Made by a program: the position numbers and the translations under genes
In this document: positions 35,601 to 47,300 of the stretch, one piece after another
Layout of the letters: the number at the start of each line of letters is the position of its first letter
Numbering within the stretch: position 1 is the stretch's first letter
The notes under the pieces: generated by a model
Database searches by the model: none
The model's input: only the letters and a program-made list of their open reading frames with translations
What the model was told of the DNA's origin: nothing
NCBI RefSeq assembly: GCF_017068395.1
Contig: NZ_CP070619.1
Coordinates: 2,418,001 to 2,482,000 of the forward strand
From: Rhodococcus pseudokoreensis
Lineage (GTDB): Bacteria > Actinomycetota > Actinomycetes > Mycobacteriales > Mycobacteriaceae
Length of the DNA: 64,000 bases
Reading direction: 5' to 3'

Positions 35601-37239
35601 CACGGTCCACTGTGGCCGTCGTTCCGACCGCGACCTCCGGGGCGCCGGAGAGCCTGCTCAGCAGCACGGCCGCGGCCGCGTGCAGAACGCTGAACGTGGT
35701 GGTGTCGTGTTCGTCTGCCAGCGCCCGCAGTCCGCGGTGAGTCTCGGCCCCGATCGGGACGTCGACGCGGTCGGCGTTCCCGGACTGCGTGGGCGGCCGG
35801 GCCCGATCGGACGGCAGGTGCAGCACCTCGGGCATCCCCGACAGCCGATCGGTCCAGTACGCGAGGTGGTGCGCCTCGCGGCGTCGCCGCTCGCCTTCGC
35901 GGGCGGTCGCCTCGTGAACGTTCGCGAGCCGTGCCTGCGGATCCGCCGAGACGAATTCTTCCAGCAGTTCGACGAAGTGCCGGTGGTGCCGTCGCAGCGC
36001 CGCATCCTGGTACCGGTTCGGGTTGGCCCGGAAATCGACGAAGATCTCCGCCGGCGTCCCACTCGGATACACGTTGACCAGGAGGTCTTCCACCGGGCCC
36101 GACGTGACGATGTGGTATTCGCCGACCAGGGGGCCGAGCACCACGTCCTGGTGGAACAGCATGACGTTGACCATGGGTCCGTGCAGTTCCGCGACACCGC
36201 CGGCGCCGGCGTCGCGGCGGATGTCCTCGACGCTGCACCGCTGATGCCGCAACGCGCCCATCAGCTCTCGCCTGACCTGCGACACGAGTTCCGCGACTGC
36301 CCCGCTCTCGTCGACGGTGATCGGCAACGGTGCGACGCTGACCGTCATCCCGCCGGAATTGCGCAGCAGCGACGTGGTCCGCCCGGACATCGGAACATTG
36401 ACGAGGACTTCGGTTTTCGCCGTGGCCCGCGACAGGTAGCAGGCGAAGGCGGCGATGATCGTGACGGCCGCCGCGGCCGTGGCCTGGCTGTCGGAACTCT
36501 GGATGCCGGACGCGGCCGCCTCGGACAGCAGCGCACTCTCGACCTTGCTCCTGGCGAGTGCGGGCGCGGGCGCGTCGGCCAGCGTCGACCCGCCGATTCC
36601 CTCGACGCGCGTGGCCCAGTACTCCCGATCGGCCACGAAGCGATCGGACGCCCGGTAGAGGGCGTCGACGTCGTACAGTGCGCGCAGCGTCGCGGCCCGG
36701 CTCGGATCCGGTTCGCGACCCGCGACCGCGGCCGAATACCGGTGCGCGATGCGGTTGATCAGCGTCATGGCACCGTAGCCGTCGAGCGCGACGTGGTGAA
36801 TGCGGCTGTACCACAGGTAATGCGCCTCGCCCACGCACAGGATCGACGTCTCGAACAGCCGATCGGCTTCGAGGTCGAGTGGCGCCTGGTAGTCGCGGTC
36901 CATCCATTCGTGCGCAGCGGCGACCGGGTCGTCGTCGCAGCGAAAGTCGACGAACTCGATGGACGTGTCCGTGGTGTGGTCCACGTACTGCATCGGCCTG
37001 CCGTCGACCTCGACGACCTTGAGGAACGGCGACTGGAACTCGCGGGCCACCACGATGGTCTCGCGTCGCAGCAGGTCGACGTCGAGGTCGCCGTGCAACT
37101 CCACGTAGTGCGCTACGGAGATCGGCACCGCGGGGTCGAGTTGCTGCGCGAACCAGGTGGCACGCTGCGCCGCGGACAGCGGGAACGAGGCCGCCTCCGA
37201 ATCGTCTGCAGCCGGCTTTCGCGTGTCTGGGGACTTCAC
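10697..37239 (-). CDS. Seven-module nonribosomal peptide synthetase A, interrupted by a frameshift
   Basis: A cytoplasmic assembly line of about 8,845 residues once the frame is repaired. It starts at GTG 37239 (VKSPDTRKP) with GGGGAGGAA at 37245-37253; an open extension to 37560 encodes unrelated sequence. Order: C(starter)-orphan C lobe-A-T; C-A-T; C-A-T-E; C-A-T; C-A-T-E; C-A-T; C-A-T-TE. All seven C and both E domains keep HHxxxDG, all carrier domains keep the phosphopantetheine Ser, and TE has GWSLGG. Hand-read substrates are hydrophobic-Ser-D-X-Ser-D-Thr-aliphatic-X, released by TE. The starter C suggests an N-terminal acyl chain. The frame breaks at 14737-14746, a duplicated CGCAG, leaving open frames 14530-37239 and 10697-14734. 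It could be a recent pseudogene, a phase-variable gene or a sequence error. Confidence 0.95.
14690..17762 (-). other. NRPS-A module 6, C-A-T (aliphatic), broken in the carrier domain
   Basis: The post-epimerase C domain starts WPLSPLQSG and has HHILLDGWS. The code D-G-F-F-V-G-A-I-M-K is close to known Ile/Val codes. The carrier keeps DLGGNSL near 14800, but about 17 codons later the frame is lost at the duplicated CGCAG. Downstream residues continue only in another frame (VRDLFEAPT). Confidence 0.78.
14737..14746 (-). repeat. 5-bp tandem duplication causing the NRPS-A frameshift
   Basis: On the plus strand CGCAG occurs twice in a row (coding strand CTGCG CTGCG). With one copy the coding strand reads GAC TGC GGG GTG CGG GAC, giving LGTDCGVRDLF, which aligns with [11 protein letters not shown] of NRPS-B module 6. 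With two copies the frame shifts. Confidence 0.85.
17830..22415 (-). other. NRPS-A module 5, C-A-T-E (D-Thr / allo-Thr)
   Basis: C domain HHIAADG. The A domain has DFSVWE and [12 protein letters not shown], and the code D-F-W-N-I-G-M-V-H-K is the classic threonine code. The carrier GGDSI lies near 19371. The E domain has [12 protein letters not shown] and FNYLGR, so the product residue is predicted to be D-allo-Thr. Confidence 0.88.
22470..25545 (-). other. NRPS-A module 4, C-A-T (serine)
   Basis: The C domain opens with WSLSPLQAG and has [10 protein letters not shown], the form expected after an epimerase (accepts a D-configured donor). The code is D-V-W-H-F-S-L-V-D-K, again serine. The A domain is the second copy of the 1.5-kb repeat. 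The carrier is DLGGDSL near 22585. Confidence 0.85.
22751..24279 (-). repeat. Ser adenylation-domain repeat, copy in module 4
   Basis: About 1.53 kb near-identical to 30491-32022. It spans the C-A linker ([15 protein letters not shown]) to the A10 motif. Identity drops only in about 23344-23530, which lies between the A3-A5 core motifs. The codons favour G endings and TTG for Leu, unlike the C-ending codons around it. Confidence 0.9.
25640..30160 (-). other. NRPS-A module 3, C-A-T-E (D-residue, hydrophobic)
   Basis: C domain HHIAADG. The code is D-A-L-F-V-G-A-V-V-K, identical to NRPS-B module 3, so both synthetases should load the same residue here; it is hydrophobic or aromatic, with no firm assignment. 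The carrier has the GGDSI form usual before epimerases (near 27157). The epimerization domain (about 25640-27000) has [12 protein letters not shown] and the FNYLGR motif, so the residue should be D. Confidence 0.8.
30210..33340 (-). other. NRPS-A module 2, C-A-T (serine)
   Basis: C domain active site HHISADG. The specificity code is D-V-W-H-F-S-L-V-D-K, a recognised serine code: His at 278 in the VTTVHF stretch, Ser at 301 before the SGEALP stretch, Leu at 322 in NLYGPTE. The carrier domain is DLGGNSL near 30324. The A domain and the C-A linker belong to the foreign-looking repeat copied from or into module 4. Confidence 0.85.
30491..32022 (-). repeat. Ser adenylation-domain repeat, copy in module 2
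   Basis: Direct-repeat partner of 22751-24279, offset by 7,740 then 7,743 bases because of one codon in the divergent internal segment (about 31084-31273). The boundaries are sharp: similarity to the neighbouring module sequence falls off at once on both sides. Confidence 0.9.
33400..35130 (-). other. NRPS-A module 1 A-T (hydrophobic residue)
   Basis: The adenylation domain starts at RTLPELF and has [23 protein letters not shown] and the A10 Lys in PAGKLDR. The code read against GrsA is D-A-S-F-V-G-A-V-M-K; it suggests a hydrophobic amino acid but matches no code I know exactly. The carrier domain has DLGGNSL, with its Ser near 33508. Confidence 0.7.
35130..37185 (-). other. NRPS-A starter C domain plus orphan C-terminal C lobe
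   Basis: About residues 19-700. A complete condensation domain comes first ([10 protein letters not shown], then [11 protein letters not shown] as active site, then NVPMSGRTT and the GPMVNVMLF strand). At an N-terminus this is expected to join a fatty acyl group to residue 1. From about 35870 a second condensation-like stretch begins at [16 protein letters not shown] and runs through VAVGTTA and DVPFERVV. It matches only the C-terminal lobe of the other C domains here. It has no HHxxxDG and lacks the VGMFVN segment. Confidence 0.8.
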
Positions 37240-37403
37240 GGTGGTTCCTCCCCGTAGGGTATCCCCGACCGTCGACGTCGTGAGTGCGTCCGGATCCTGA
37301 CTCGCGAATGCGGGAGGCGGTGACTTTTCCCCGCCCCCCAGATCGATCGTTCGCCGTCCACAGGGCGCACAGACCCCATCGTTGCACAGCGGCGTGGCCG
37401 CAT
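37240..37403. other. Gap between the two NRPS genes
   Basis: 164 bases from the NRPS-B stop to the NRPS-A start. It holds the NRPS-A ribosome-binding site and a C-rich run (CTTTTCCCCGCCCCCCAG at about 37323-37340). No strong hairpin was seen, so read-through from NRPS-B into NRPS-A is possible, as is a separate promoter. Confidence 0.45.
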
Positions 37404-40400
37404 TCAGCCGATTCGGTCGTCGCGGCTCGGGGTCCGATCGGCGTCCAGATACCTCGACAGCACCGGGCCGATGACGGCGAGGGACTGCGGCTCGATCATG
37501 TCGTTGTGCCCGCAGTCCACCGGATGCTCGATGATCCGGCCGGTCACCAGCGGCCGCCACTCGTTCGCCGACCGGGCGCGGGTGGTGCCGTCGTCTTCGC
37601 CGGTCGCGGGGAAGATCAGCAGCTCACCGTCGTAGACCTGCGGCTCGAACCGGTGGACGAGTTCCCGCGAATTCTCGTATCCGGCGTTGATCCGCTCGAG
37701 GTGTTCTCCGCGCAGTCCGGAGTCGCTACCCCACGATTCGTTGAGCAGTTGCGCGGCCCGTTCGTACGTGAGTTCGCCGTCGGTGGCGACGACGAGACCC
37801 AGCCCGCGGAGCAGATCCCGCATGTCGAGTTTCCCGAACAGCGGGTCCTCGCCGTTGTCGGGATAACTGTCCATGACGGCGAGGGTCGCGACGTTTTCGC
37901 CTGCCCGCTGGAGTTCGACGGCCATCGCGTGGGCGATGACCCCGCCCAGTGACCAGCCGAGCAGGTCGTACGGTCCCTCCGGCTGAATGGCCTTCATCTC
38001 CTCGACGTACCGGTGCGCGAGTTGCTCGATCGACCGGTACTCGCCGTCCCCGCTGATCGTGGGCAGTTGCAGACCGTACGCGCGGCGGTCGGCGGGCAGA
38101 TACCGGACGAGGCCCGCGTACCCCCAGGACAGCCCGATTCCCGGGTGTACGCAGAACAGCGGTCGGCCGGTGCCCTCGGTGCGCAGGGGAATCACCACCG
38201 CCAGCGCCTCCGTCACTGCGCCCTCCGCCGACGGAAGTGCGATTCTGCGGGCGAGGCCGGACGGTGTGGGATCGAGGAACATCCACTGCAACGGGATCTT
38301 CCGGTCGAGTCGCTCCTGCAGCGCGGCGACCGCCTTCGTGGCGAGCAGGGAGTTGCCGCTCCTCTCGAAGAAGTTGTCGTCGGCCCCGACCCGGTCGAGA
38401 CCGAGCACTTCGGCGAACACGTCCACGATCGCCGCCTCGAGGTCGGTGGCGGGCGGCCGGAAGCGGGTGCCCGAGAGGAACTCGGGAGCGGGCAGCGCCG
38501 CGCGATCCAACTTGCCCACCGGCGTCAGCGGGATCCGGTCGAGCACGACGATCGCGGCGGGCACCATGTGGGACGGCAGCCGTTCACCGACGAGGCGGGA
38601 GAGTTCCGCGGTGTCGACGTCCGCGCCGCCGACCGGCCGGACATAGGAGACGAGAAGCGGTTCCCCGGCCGGTCCGTCCCGGCCGATCGTGACGGCGAAC
38701 CCGACGTCGGGGTGGGCGGTGAGGACGGCGTCGATCTCGCCGGGCTCGATGCGGAACCCGCGGATCTTCACCTGGAAGTCGCTGCGCCCGACGTATTCGA
38801 GCGTGCCGTCGCGGCGCCACCGCACCACGTCGCCCGTGCGGTACATCCGGTCGCCGGGGGCGCCCCAGGGGGCGGCCACGAAACGGGACGCCGTCAGACC
38901 GGACCGGCGATGATAGCCGGAGGCCAGGGCGCGCCCCGAGACGTACAACTCACCGACCACACCGACCGGCACCGGGCGCAGCCGGGAATCGAGCACTACC
39001 TCCGCCACGCCGCGGGTGGGTGCGCCGAGTGTGATCGGGTCGCCCGGCACCAGCGCGTCGCTGATGTTCGACATGATCGTCGTCTCGGTCGGCCCGTAGG
39101 CGTTGAACATCCGGCGGCCGGGCGCCCACCGCGCGACGAGTTCGGGTGGGCAGGCCTCACCGGCCACGACCAGCGTCCGCAGCGACTCGAAGCCCAGCGG
39201 GTCCATCGACGCCAGTGCGGTCGGGGTGACGAATCCGTGGGACACCCGCTCTTCGCTCAGCAGCGCGGCCAGTTCGGTGCCGCCGTAGATCGTGGGGGGT
39301 GCGATCACCAGCGTCGCACCCGCGCAGAACGCCAGAAGGAGTTCGAAGACAGACGCGTCGAAACTCGGCGACGCGAAGTGCAGCACCCGCGAGCCTCGGG
39401 TGACGGCGAGGCGGTCCCGCTCCTCTGCGGCGAGGTTCGCCAGGCCGCGGTGCGTGACGGCCACGCCCTTGGGGACGCCCGTGGATCCGGAGGTGTAGAT
39501 GAGATACGCGGGATGCGATTCGTGGAGCGGTGCGGTCCGGTCCGCGTCGGTGACGGGGTCCGGTGACTGCGTCCTGATTCGGTCGGCGTCCCGGACGTCG
39601 TCGAGCACGATCCAGGTCACGGCGGCGGGCAGCCGATCTCGGTGTTCCCGGACGGTCACGCCCGACACCGCACCCGAGTCGGTGAGCATGTGCTCGATCC
39701 GGTCGGGCGGATACCCGGGGTCGACGGGCAGGAACGCGGCGCCCGCCCGGGCGACGGCCCACACCGACAGCACCGATTCGATCGACCTCGACAGGCTCAG
39801 CGCGACAGTGGTTCCCGGTCCCGCACCGGCCTCGATCAGCCTGCGCGCCAGCCTGTTCGACGTCTCGTCGAGTTCGCGGTACGTGATCACCCGGCCCCGG
39901 TGCGACAGCGCGTCGGCGTCCGGGTCGAGTCGGACCGCGGCCGTCAGCAGGTCCGTCAGCAGGACGTTGGGCGCGTCGGGTGCTCCGCGCGCCGGGGTGA
40001 GCGCCGCGACCTCGTCGGTGCCGAGGATCTCGATGTCGCCGACCGGGACGCCGGGTTCGGCGGTGACGGAGTCGAGGATCCGCACGAACCGTTCCGCGAA
40101 ACCCGTCACCGTGTCGGCGTCGAACAGGTCGGTCGCGTAGTCGATCGCACCCGTCATGCCCGCCGGGACGCCGTCTGTGTCGAACCGCTCGTCGAGGATC
40201 ACCTCGAGGTCCACCTTCACCACGGCGAGGTCGGGATCGAGTCCCTCGACGCTCAACCCGGGCAACCGCAGCGCGGGATTGTCGGTGTTCTGGAATTCGA
40301 GGGACACCTGGAACAGCGGCGAGTGGGCGGTCGAGCGCACCGGGCCGACGGCGTCCACCACCCGTTCGAAGGGCAGGTCGGCGTGTGCGAAGGCACCGAG

Positions 40401-41350
40401 ATCGGCGTCGCGGACCTGCGCGAGCAGGTCGCGGAACGGCTGCCCCGCCTCGATCGTGGTGCGCAGGGCCAGTGTGCCGACGAACATGCCGACGAGGTCG
40501 TCGAGCGCCGCCTCGCCGCGGCCGGCGATCGGGGTGCCGATCGCCACGTCGCTCGTGCCGCCGAGCCGCCCGAGCAGGACGGCGAGTGCGGCGTGCACGA
40601 TCATGAACTCGGTGGACCGGTGCTCGCGGGCCGCCGCCCGGATCCGCTGGTGCAGCCCCGCGCCGATCGTGAAGCCCACCCGGTCGCCGTGGAACGACTG
40701 CTGCGCCGGACGCCGGCGGTCGGTGGGCAGTTCGAGGAGTTCCGGCAGCCCGGCGAGCGCCGACTCCCAGTAAGACAGTTGCCGCGAGATCAGCGACCCG
40801 GAGTCGTCCTCGGAACCGAGCAGTCTGCGCTGCCACAGGGTGTAGTCGGCGTACTGGACCGGTAGCGGTGTCCATGCGGGAGCGCGACCGTGGGCTCGGG
40901 ATTCGTACGCCACCATCACATCCCGCACCAGCGGCGCCATCGAGAAGCCGTCGGCCGAGATGTGGTGCACCACGACGGCGAGGACCCGTGTGGTCCGGTC
41001 GAGCGTGAACAGGGCGATGCGCAGCGGGACGGCGGCGGCGACGTCGAAGCCGGCCGACACCAGCCGGGTGAGCTCTTCCCGGAGCCGGCCGTCGTCCGCG
41101 ACCGCGGTCGGCGGGGGCATCGGCGCCGGTGGCGGGAGGATCTCCTGCACCGGTTCGCCGTCACGGAGCGGGAATCGGGTGCGCAGCGACTCGTGCCTGG
41201 TCACGACGTCCGTGACCGCCAGCCTCAGCGCGTCCACGTCGAGGTCGCCGGTGAGCCGCACCACCATCGGGATGTTGTAGGCGGGCGAACTCGTGTCGAA
41301 CTGGTTGATGAACCACATGCGCTGCTGGGCGTAGGACAGCGGGATGCGGT
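37404..41350 (-). other. NRPS-B module 7, C-A-T-TE (hydrophobic residue, release)
   Basis: C domain HHISADG. The code D-A-F-F-V-A-A-I-M-K suggests a hydrophobic residue. The carrier near 38352 reads [11 protein letters not shown] instead of [11 protein letters not shown]. The thioesterase (about 37410-38200) is very similar to that of NRPS-A, with GWSLGG and [10 protein letters not shown]. Confidence 0.8.
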
Positions 41351-44300
41351 CGGGACGGTCCCCGGCGGTCAGGGCGGGACGGCCGGACGGGCCCGCTCCC
41401 GCGTGCTCGATGCGCGCGGCCAGCGTCTCCGCCGTGGGCGCTTCGAACAACGCCCGCACGCCGATGTCGGTGCCGAGCGCGGCGCGCAGGCGGGCGACCG
41501 CGCGGGTGGCGCTCAGCGAGTTGCCGCCGAGGTCGAAGAATCCGGCGTCCGCGCTGACCCGGTCCAGTCCGAGTACCTCCGCGAAGACGCCGGCCACCGT
41601 CTCCTGCACCGGGTCGGCCGGTGCCCGGTATTCTCCTGCGCCGATGTCGAATTCGGGAGTGGGCAGGGCCTTGCGGTCGAACTTGCCGACGGCGTTCAGC
41701 GGGATCTCGTCCAGCACGGTGATCAACGACGGAACCATGTGGGCGGGTAGCCTGCTCGCGAGAGTGCGGGTGAGGTCGCCGGTGTCGAGGGTGTGCCCGG
41801 GCGCGGGCACGACGTAGGACGCGAGCAGGGTGTCGCCGGCCGGGCCGCGGTAGGCGACCGTGACCGCGAACCGGACGCCGGGGACCGCCGCGAGCGTCGT
41901 GTCGATCTCGCCGAGTTCGATGCGGAACCCACGGACCTTCACCTGGAAGTCGCTGCGGCCCAGGTATTCGATGGTGCGCCCGGCGGTCCAGCGCACGACG
42001 TCGCCGGTGCGGTACATCCGCTCCCCGGGACGGCACGGGTCGGCCACGAACCGCGTCGCGGTGAGCCCCGGGCGGCGGTGGTAGCCGCGCGCCAGTCCCG
42101 CGCCTGCGAGGTACAACTCCCCCGGAACCCCGGCCGGAACCGGCTGCAACCGCGAATTCAGCACCAGTTCCGTGACCCCGCGGATCGGTCCGCCGATGGT
42201 GATGCGCTCCCCCGGGGTCAGAGGATCGCTGATGTTGGACATGACCGTGGTCTCGGTCGGTCCGTACCCGTTGTGCAACCGGCGGCCCGGCGCCCACCGG
42301 GACACGAGTTCCGGTGGGCAGGCCTCGCCGCCGACCACGACGTCGGCGAACAGATCCAGCCCGGCGGGGTCGAGGGATGCGAGCGCCGCGGTGGTGACGA
42401 ACGCGTGCGTGACCCGCCGGTCGCGGATCAACTGGGCGAGTTCGTCGCCGCCGAACACGGTGGGCGGCGCGATCACCATCGTCGCCGCGGCGCCGAACGC
42501 CTGCAGGTATTCGAACACGGATCCGTCGAAGCTCGGCGTCGAGAAGTGCAGCGTCCGGGACTTCCGGTCCGCCCCGAGGCGGGCGAGTTGGTCACGGGCG
42601 AAGTTGTCCAGGCCGCGGTGCGTCACGGTGACGCCCTTCGGCATTCCGGTGGAACCCGACGTGTAGACGACGTACGCGGCGGAGTCGAGCGTGACCGGTG
42701 CCGTGCGGTCGCCGTCGTCGACAGGCACCGCGGAACCGGCCGCGCACTCGGCGTCGAATTCGGGGTCGTCGAGGACGAGCCAGCGCATGCTGCCGGGTAG
42801 CCGGGCGCGATGCTCGGACGTCGTCAGCCCGAGAGCGCACTCCGAGTCGGTGAGCATGTGCGCGATGCGTTCGTCGGGATAGTTCGGGTCGACGGGCACG
42901 AACACGGCCCCGGCCTTGGCCACCGCCCACACGCACAGCACCGACTCGATCGAACGCGGAATACCCACGGCCACCGATATTTCCGGTCCGAGACCGCGAC
43001 CGATCAGGGCACGCGCGAGCCGGGTCGACCGCTCGTCCAGCTCCCGGTACGACACCTCGACGTCGCCGGCCGACAGGGCGACCGCTTCCGGGTCGACGGC
43101 GGCGGCCGCGGTGAAGATCTGCGCGAGAGTGCGGACGGACCCGGCCGGGCCACCGCGGACCGGCACCAGTTCCATCTGTTCCCGCTCGGTGAGCAGCGAC
43201 AACCGGGCCAGCGGCACGTCGGGTCCGGCGCAGGCATCGAGCACCCGCACCACCCGGTCGGCGATGTCCTCGACCGCTCCTGGGGCGAACAGGTCGGGGA
43301 TGTACTCGAACTTCAGGTGCAGGCTCGCCGCCGCGGACGCGACGAGGCTCAGCGGGTAGTGGGCGGCGTCGCGGGCGTCGACGCCGGTGACGCGGAGCCC
43401 GGCGATGTCGGTGTCTTCCGACAGCCCGGCCCGGTCCACCGGGTACGACTCGAACACGGTGAGCGTGTCGAACCCGGCGCCGGGGCCGGCGGCGTCCCGG
43501 ATCTCGGCGAGACCGGTGTAGTGGTGGTCGAGCATCGCCGCCTGCTCGGCCTGCACCCGCTCCAGCAACGCGCCGAGCGTCTCGTCGGGGCGCAGCGTGA
43601 CCCGCACCGGCACGGTGTTGATGAACAGCCCGACCATCGTCTCGATGCCGGCGAGTTCCGGCGGTCTGCCGGACACGGTGGCACCGAACACGACGTCGTC
43701 GCGTCCGGTGAGCATTCCCAGCACGATGCCCCACGCCGTCTGCAGGATGCTGTTGAGCGTGAGCCCGCGGGTGCGCGCGGATTCGCGCAGCCGGTCGGTC
43801 CGGTCCTCGTCGAGGTCGAACACCCACTCCCGCGACACGGCCGACAGTTGCCGCGCCCGGTCCGCGGGGATCAGCAGCGTCGGTTCCTCGACCCCGTCCA
43901 GGGCGTCCGCCCAGGCCCGCGCGGACAGGCCCGTGTCGCGCCCGCTCATCCACGCCAGGTAGTCGCGGTAGTCCCGCACGCGGGGCAGCGGCGAGGGGTC
44001 GGCGTCCGTGGCGTACAGCGTGAGCAGTTCCCGGATCATCAGCGGCATCGACCAGCCGTCGAGCAGGATGTGGTGGTTCGTCGACACCAGTCGGCAGCGG
44101 CCGCCTGCCGTCCACACCAGCAGGAACCGGATCAGCGGGGCGGTGGCCATGTCGAAGGGGGTGGTCCGGTCGGCGGCCAGCAGTCGCTCGATCTCGGTTT
44201 CCGCCGCGTCCCCGTTCAGCCCGCTCAGGTCGATCTCCCGCCAGGGCACGGTGACCCGGCCGGAGACGACCTGCACGGCTCCGCCGTCGGCGTCGTGGCA

Positions 44301-47300
44301 GAACGCGCTGCGCAGGTTCGGGTGACGGTCGAGGAGCGCACCCGCGGCCCGGCGCAACCGGGCCGCGTCGACGTCGCCGGCGAGGTCCAGAATCAGCTGG
44401 ACGAGATAGGCGTCCACCGACTCGTCGGCCAGTTCGGCGTGGAACAGCATGCCCGCCTGCAACGGCGACAACGGCCAGACGTCGGTCATCGCCGGGTACC
44501 GGCGTTCGAGGTCGTCGATCGCGCTCTGGCCGAGTCGGACGAGGCTCAGGTCGGACGGGGTGAAGCCGCCGCCACCGGCCCTCGTGTGCTCGGACAGGGC
44601 CTCCAGCGCCCCCACCCACAGTCGCGCGAGTTCGCCGACGTCCGCCGCCGCGATCACCCCGACGGGGAACGACCACGTCGCCGTGAGTACCGGGCCGGCG
44701 GCGGTGTCGGTGGTTCTGGCGTTCACGTCGACGACGGCCGCTGCGGGCAACCCGGAGTGCGCGGCGGCGGCGAGTCCCGCGTCGGAGACGGGCATCCAGT
44801 CGCCGCCCGGGGCGGTGCCCGCGCCGAGCCTGCCGAGGTAGTTGAAGCTCACCTGCGGACTCGCCTGCGCCGACAGTTCCCGGGCCGTGTCGTCGTCGAG
44901 GTACCGGAGGAGCCCGAACCCGATGCCGTGGTCGGGGATCGAGTGCAGCCGCTCCTTCACCGCCTTGACCGCGTCGCCGGCGGCGGGGCCCGCCGCGAAC
45001 GCGTCCTCGACGTCCACACGGTCCAGGTCGAGGCTCACCGGGAAGATCGTGGTGAACCAGCCGACCGTGCGCGCCAGATCGGCGCCGGGGACCACGTGTT
45101 CCTCCCGGCCGTGCCCTTCGAGGTTCACGAGCGCGGCGGACGACTCGATCCCGCGGTCGCGGCGCCACCGGACGAGCGCCAGCGCCAGCGCCGTCAGCAA
45201 CCCGTCCGCCACGTTCCCGTGGAACGCCTGCGGGAGCGAAGTCAGCAAGGTCTCGGTGACGGCGACGGGTACCTGGACCTCGACGTCGGAGGTCTGGACG
45301 TCGGCAGGCGTCAGCGGCCGCGACCCCAGCGGCGGGTCGGGGGTGTCGAGCATCCGCCGCCACAGGCCGAGTTCGGCTGCGCGGGAACGTTCCTGCGCGA
45401 CGTCGGTGAGTGCGTGCGCCCATGTGCGCATCGACGTTCCGGTGTCGGGCAGGACGTGCGCCTCTCCGGACAGTACGCGGGCGCAGGCGAGGGCGAGATC
45501 GGGGACGAGGATGCGCCACGACACCCCGTCGACCACCACGTGATGGGCGACGATCAGTAACCGCCCCGTCGCGGGTTCTCCGGTGCTCGCGAACCACACC
45601 GCCTGCACCATCACACCCGACTCCGGGTCGAGGCGGCCTGCGGCGGCGTCCAATTCGCGGGACGCGGCGTCGGCGAACGAGTCCGCGGCGGCGAGCGGCA
45701 CCGTGCGCACCACCTCGGTCGCCCGCACCCACCCCGGCGGCGCGGTCGCCATGATCCAGCGGTCGCTGCGGTACAGGCGGGCACGCAGCATGTCGTGCCG
45801 GTCCAGGACGGCCTGCATCGCCGCCGTCAACGTGTCCTCGTCCAGTTCGGCGGGCGTCGTGAACAGCGCGGCCTGCGAGTACCGCCGGAAATCGCCGTCC
45901 CGGCCCAGCATCCAGCGCACGATCGGGGTCAGCGGGAACTCGCCGACGCCGCCGCCGGGCAACTCCTCGAGGGTGATCGTCTCCTCCCCCGACGTGGCGA
46001 CCTCCGCGAGCGCGGCCACCGTCTTGCGTTCGAACACGTCCCGCGGGGTGATCACCACCCCGGACGCCTTCGCCCGGGTGACCAGCTGGATCGACATGAT
46101 CGAGTCGCCGCCGACCGCGAAGAACGAATCGTCGACACCCACCGTGTCGAGGCCGAGGACCTCGGCGAACAGGCCGGCGAGGATCCGCTCCGTCTCCGTC
46201 GCCGGTGCGCGGCCGAGCGACACCTGCCGGCCGTAGTCCGGTTCGGGGAGCGCCCGGCGGTCGAGTTTGCCGTTCACCGTGAGGGGCAGGGCGTCGAGCA
46301 CCACCACGGCGGCGGGCACCATGTGCGCCGCCAGGCTGCCCCCGACCGTGTCGACGATCCCGGCGGGGTCCACCACCCGGCCCGCCTCGGGCACCACGTA
46401 GCCCACCAGGCGCTCGTTCCGCGCCAGCACCACCGACTGCGCCACACCGTCGCAGGCGAGGAGCGCCGACTCCACCTCGCCCAGTTCGATACGGAACCCC
46501 TTGACCTGAACCTGGAAGTCGTTGCGGCCCAGATAGTCCAGCTGCCCGTCTCGGTTCCACCGGCCGAGGTCGCCGGACCGGTACATCCGGGATCCGGGGG
46601 TGTACGGGTCGGCCACGAACCGGGTCGACGTGAGCGTGAACCGGCCCAGATAGCCGCGGGACACCTGCGCGCCGGACACGTAGAGTTCCCCGACCACTCC
46701 CGGCGGCACCGGGTGCAGGCGGGCGTCGAGCACGTGCACGCGCAGACCGGGCAGGGCCCGGCCGATCACGGACGCCGACGCGGACGCGGCGAGTTCCTCG
46801 TCCAGCGGCAGGTGGCTGACGTGCACCGTGGTTTCGGTGATGCCGTACATGTTCACCAGCGCCGGGACGGTGTCTCCGTGTCGTGTGTACCAGCGGGTGA
46901 GCTGCCCCAGGTCCAGGGCCTCGCCGCCGAACACCACGACGCGGAGAGCGAGTTCGGTGCCGCCGGACACCCGGTCCGCCTCGGCGAGTTGGTAGAACGC
47001 GGTGGGGGTCTGATTCAGGACGGTGACGTTCTCGTTGCGCAGCAGTCGCAGGAACGCGTCGGGTGAGCGGGTAGTGAAGTAGTCGACCACCACCAGCCTG
47101 CCGCCGTGGAGCAGCGCACCCCACAACTCCCAGACGGAGAAGTCGAAGGCCGCCGAATGGAACATCGTCCACACGTCGGAGGCGTCGAAGCCGAACAGCG
47201 GTTGCGTGTGCGCGAACAGGCCGGCGACGTTGCGGTGCGACACCTGAACGCCTTTCGGCTGTCCCGTCGAGCCGGAGGTGTAGATGACGTACGCCACCGA

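Noticed and set aside
37240..37560. Upstream extension of NRPS-A to an apparent start at 37560
   Set aside because: The extra residues are an out-of-frame reading of the NRPS-B thioesterase end; the GTG at 37239 has a strong ribosome-binding site and matches the normal C-domain start.
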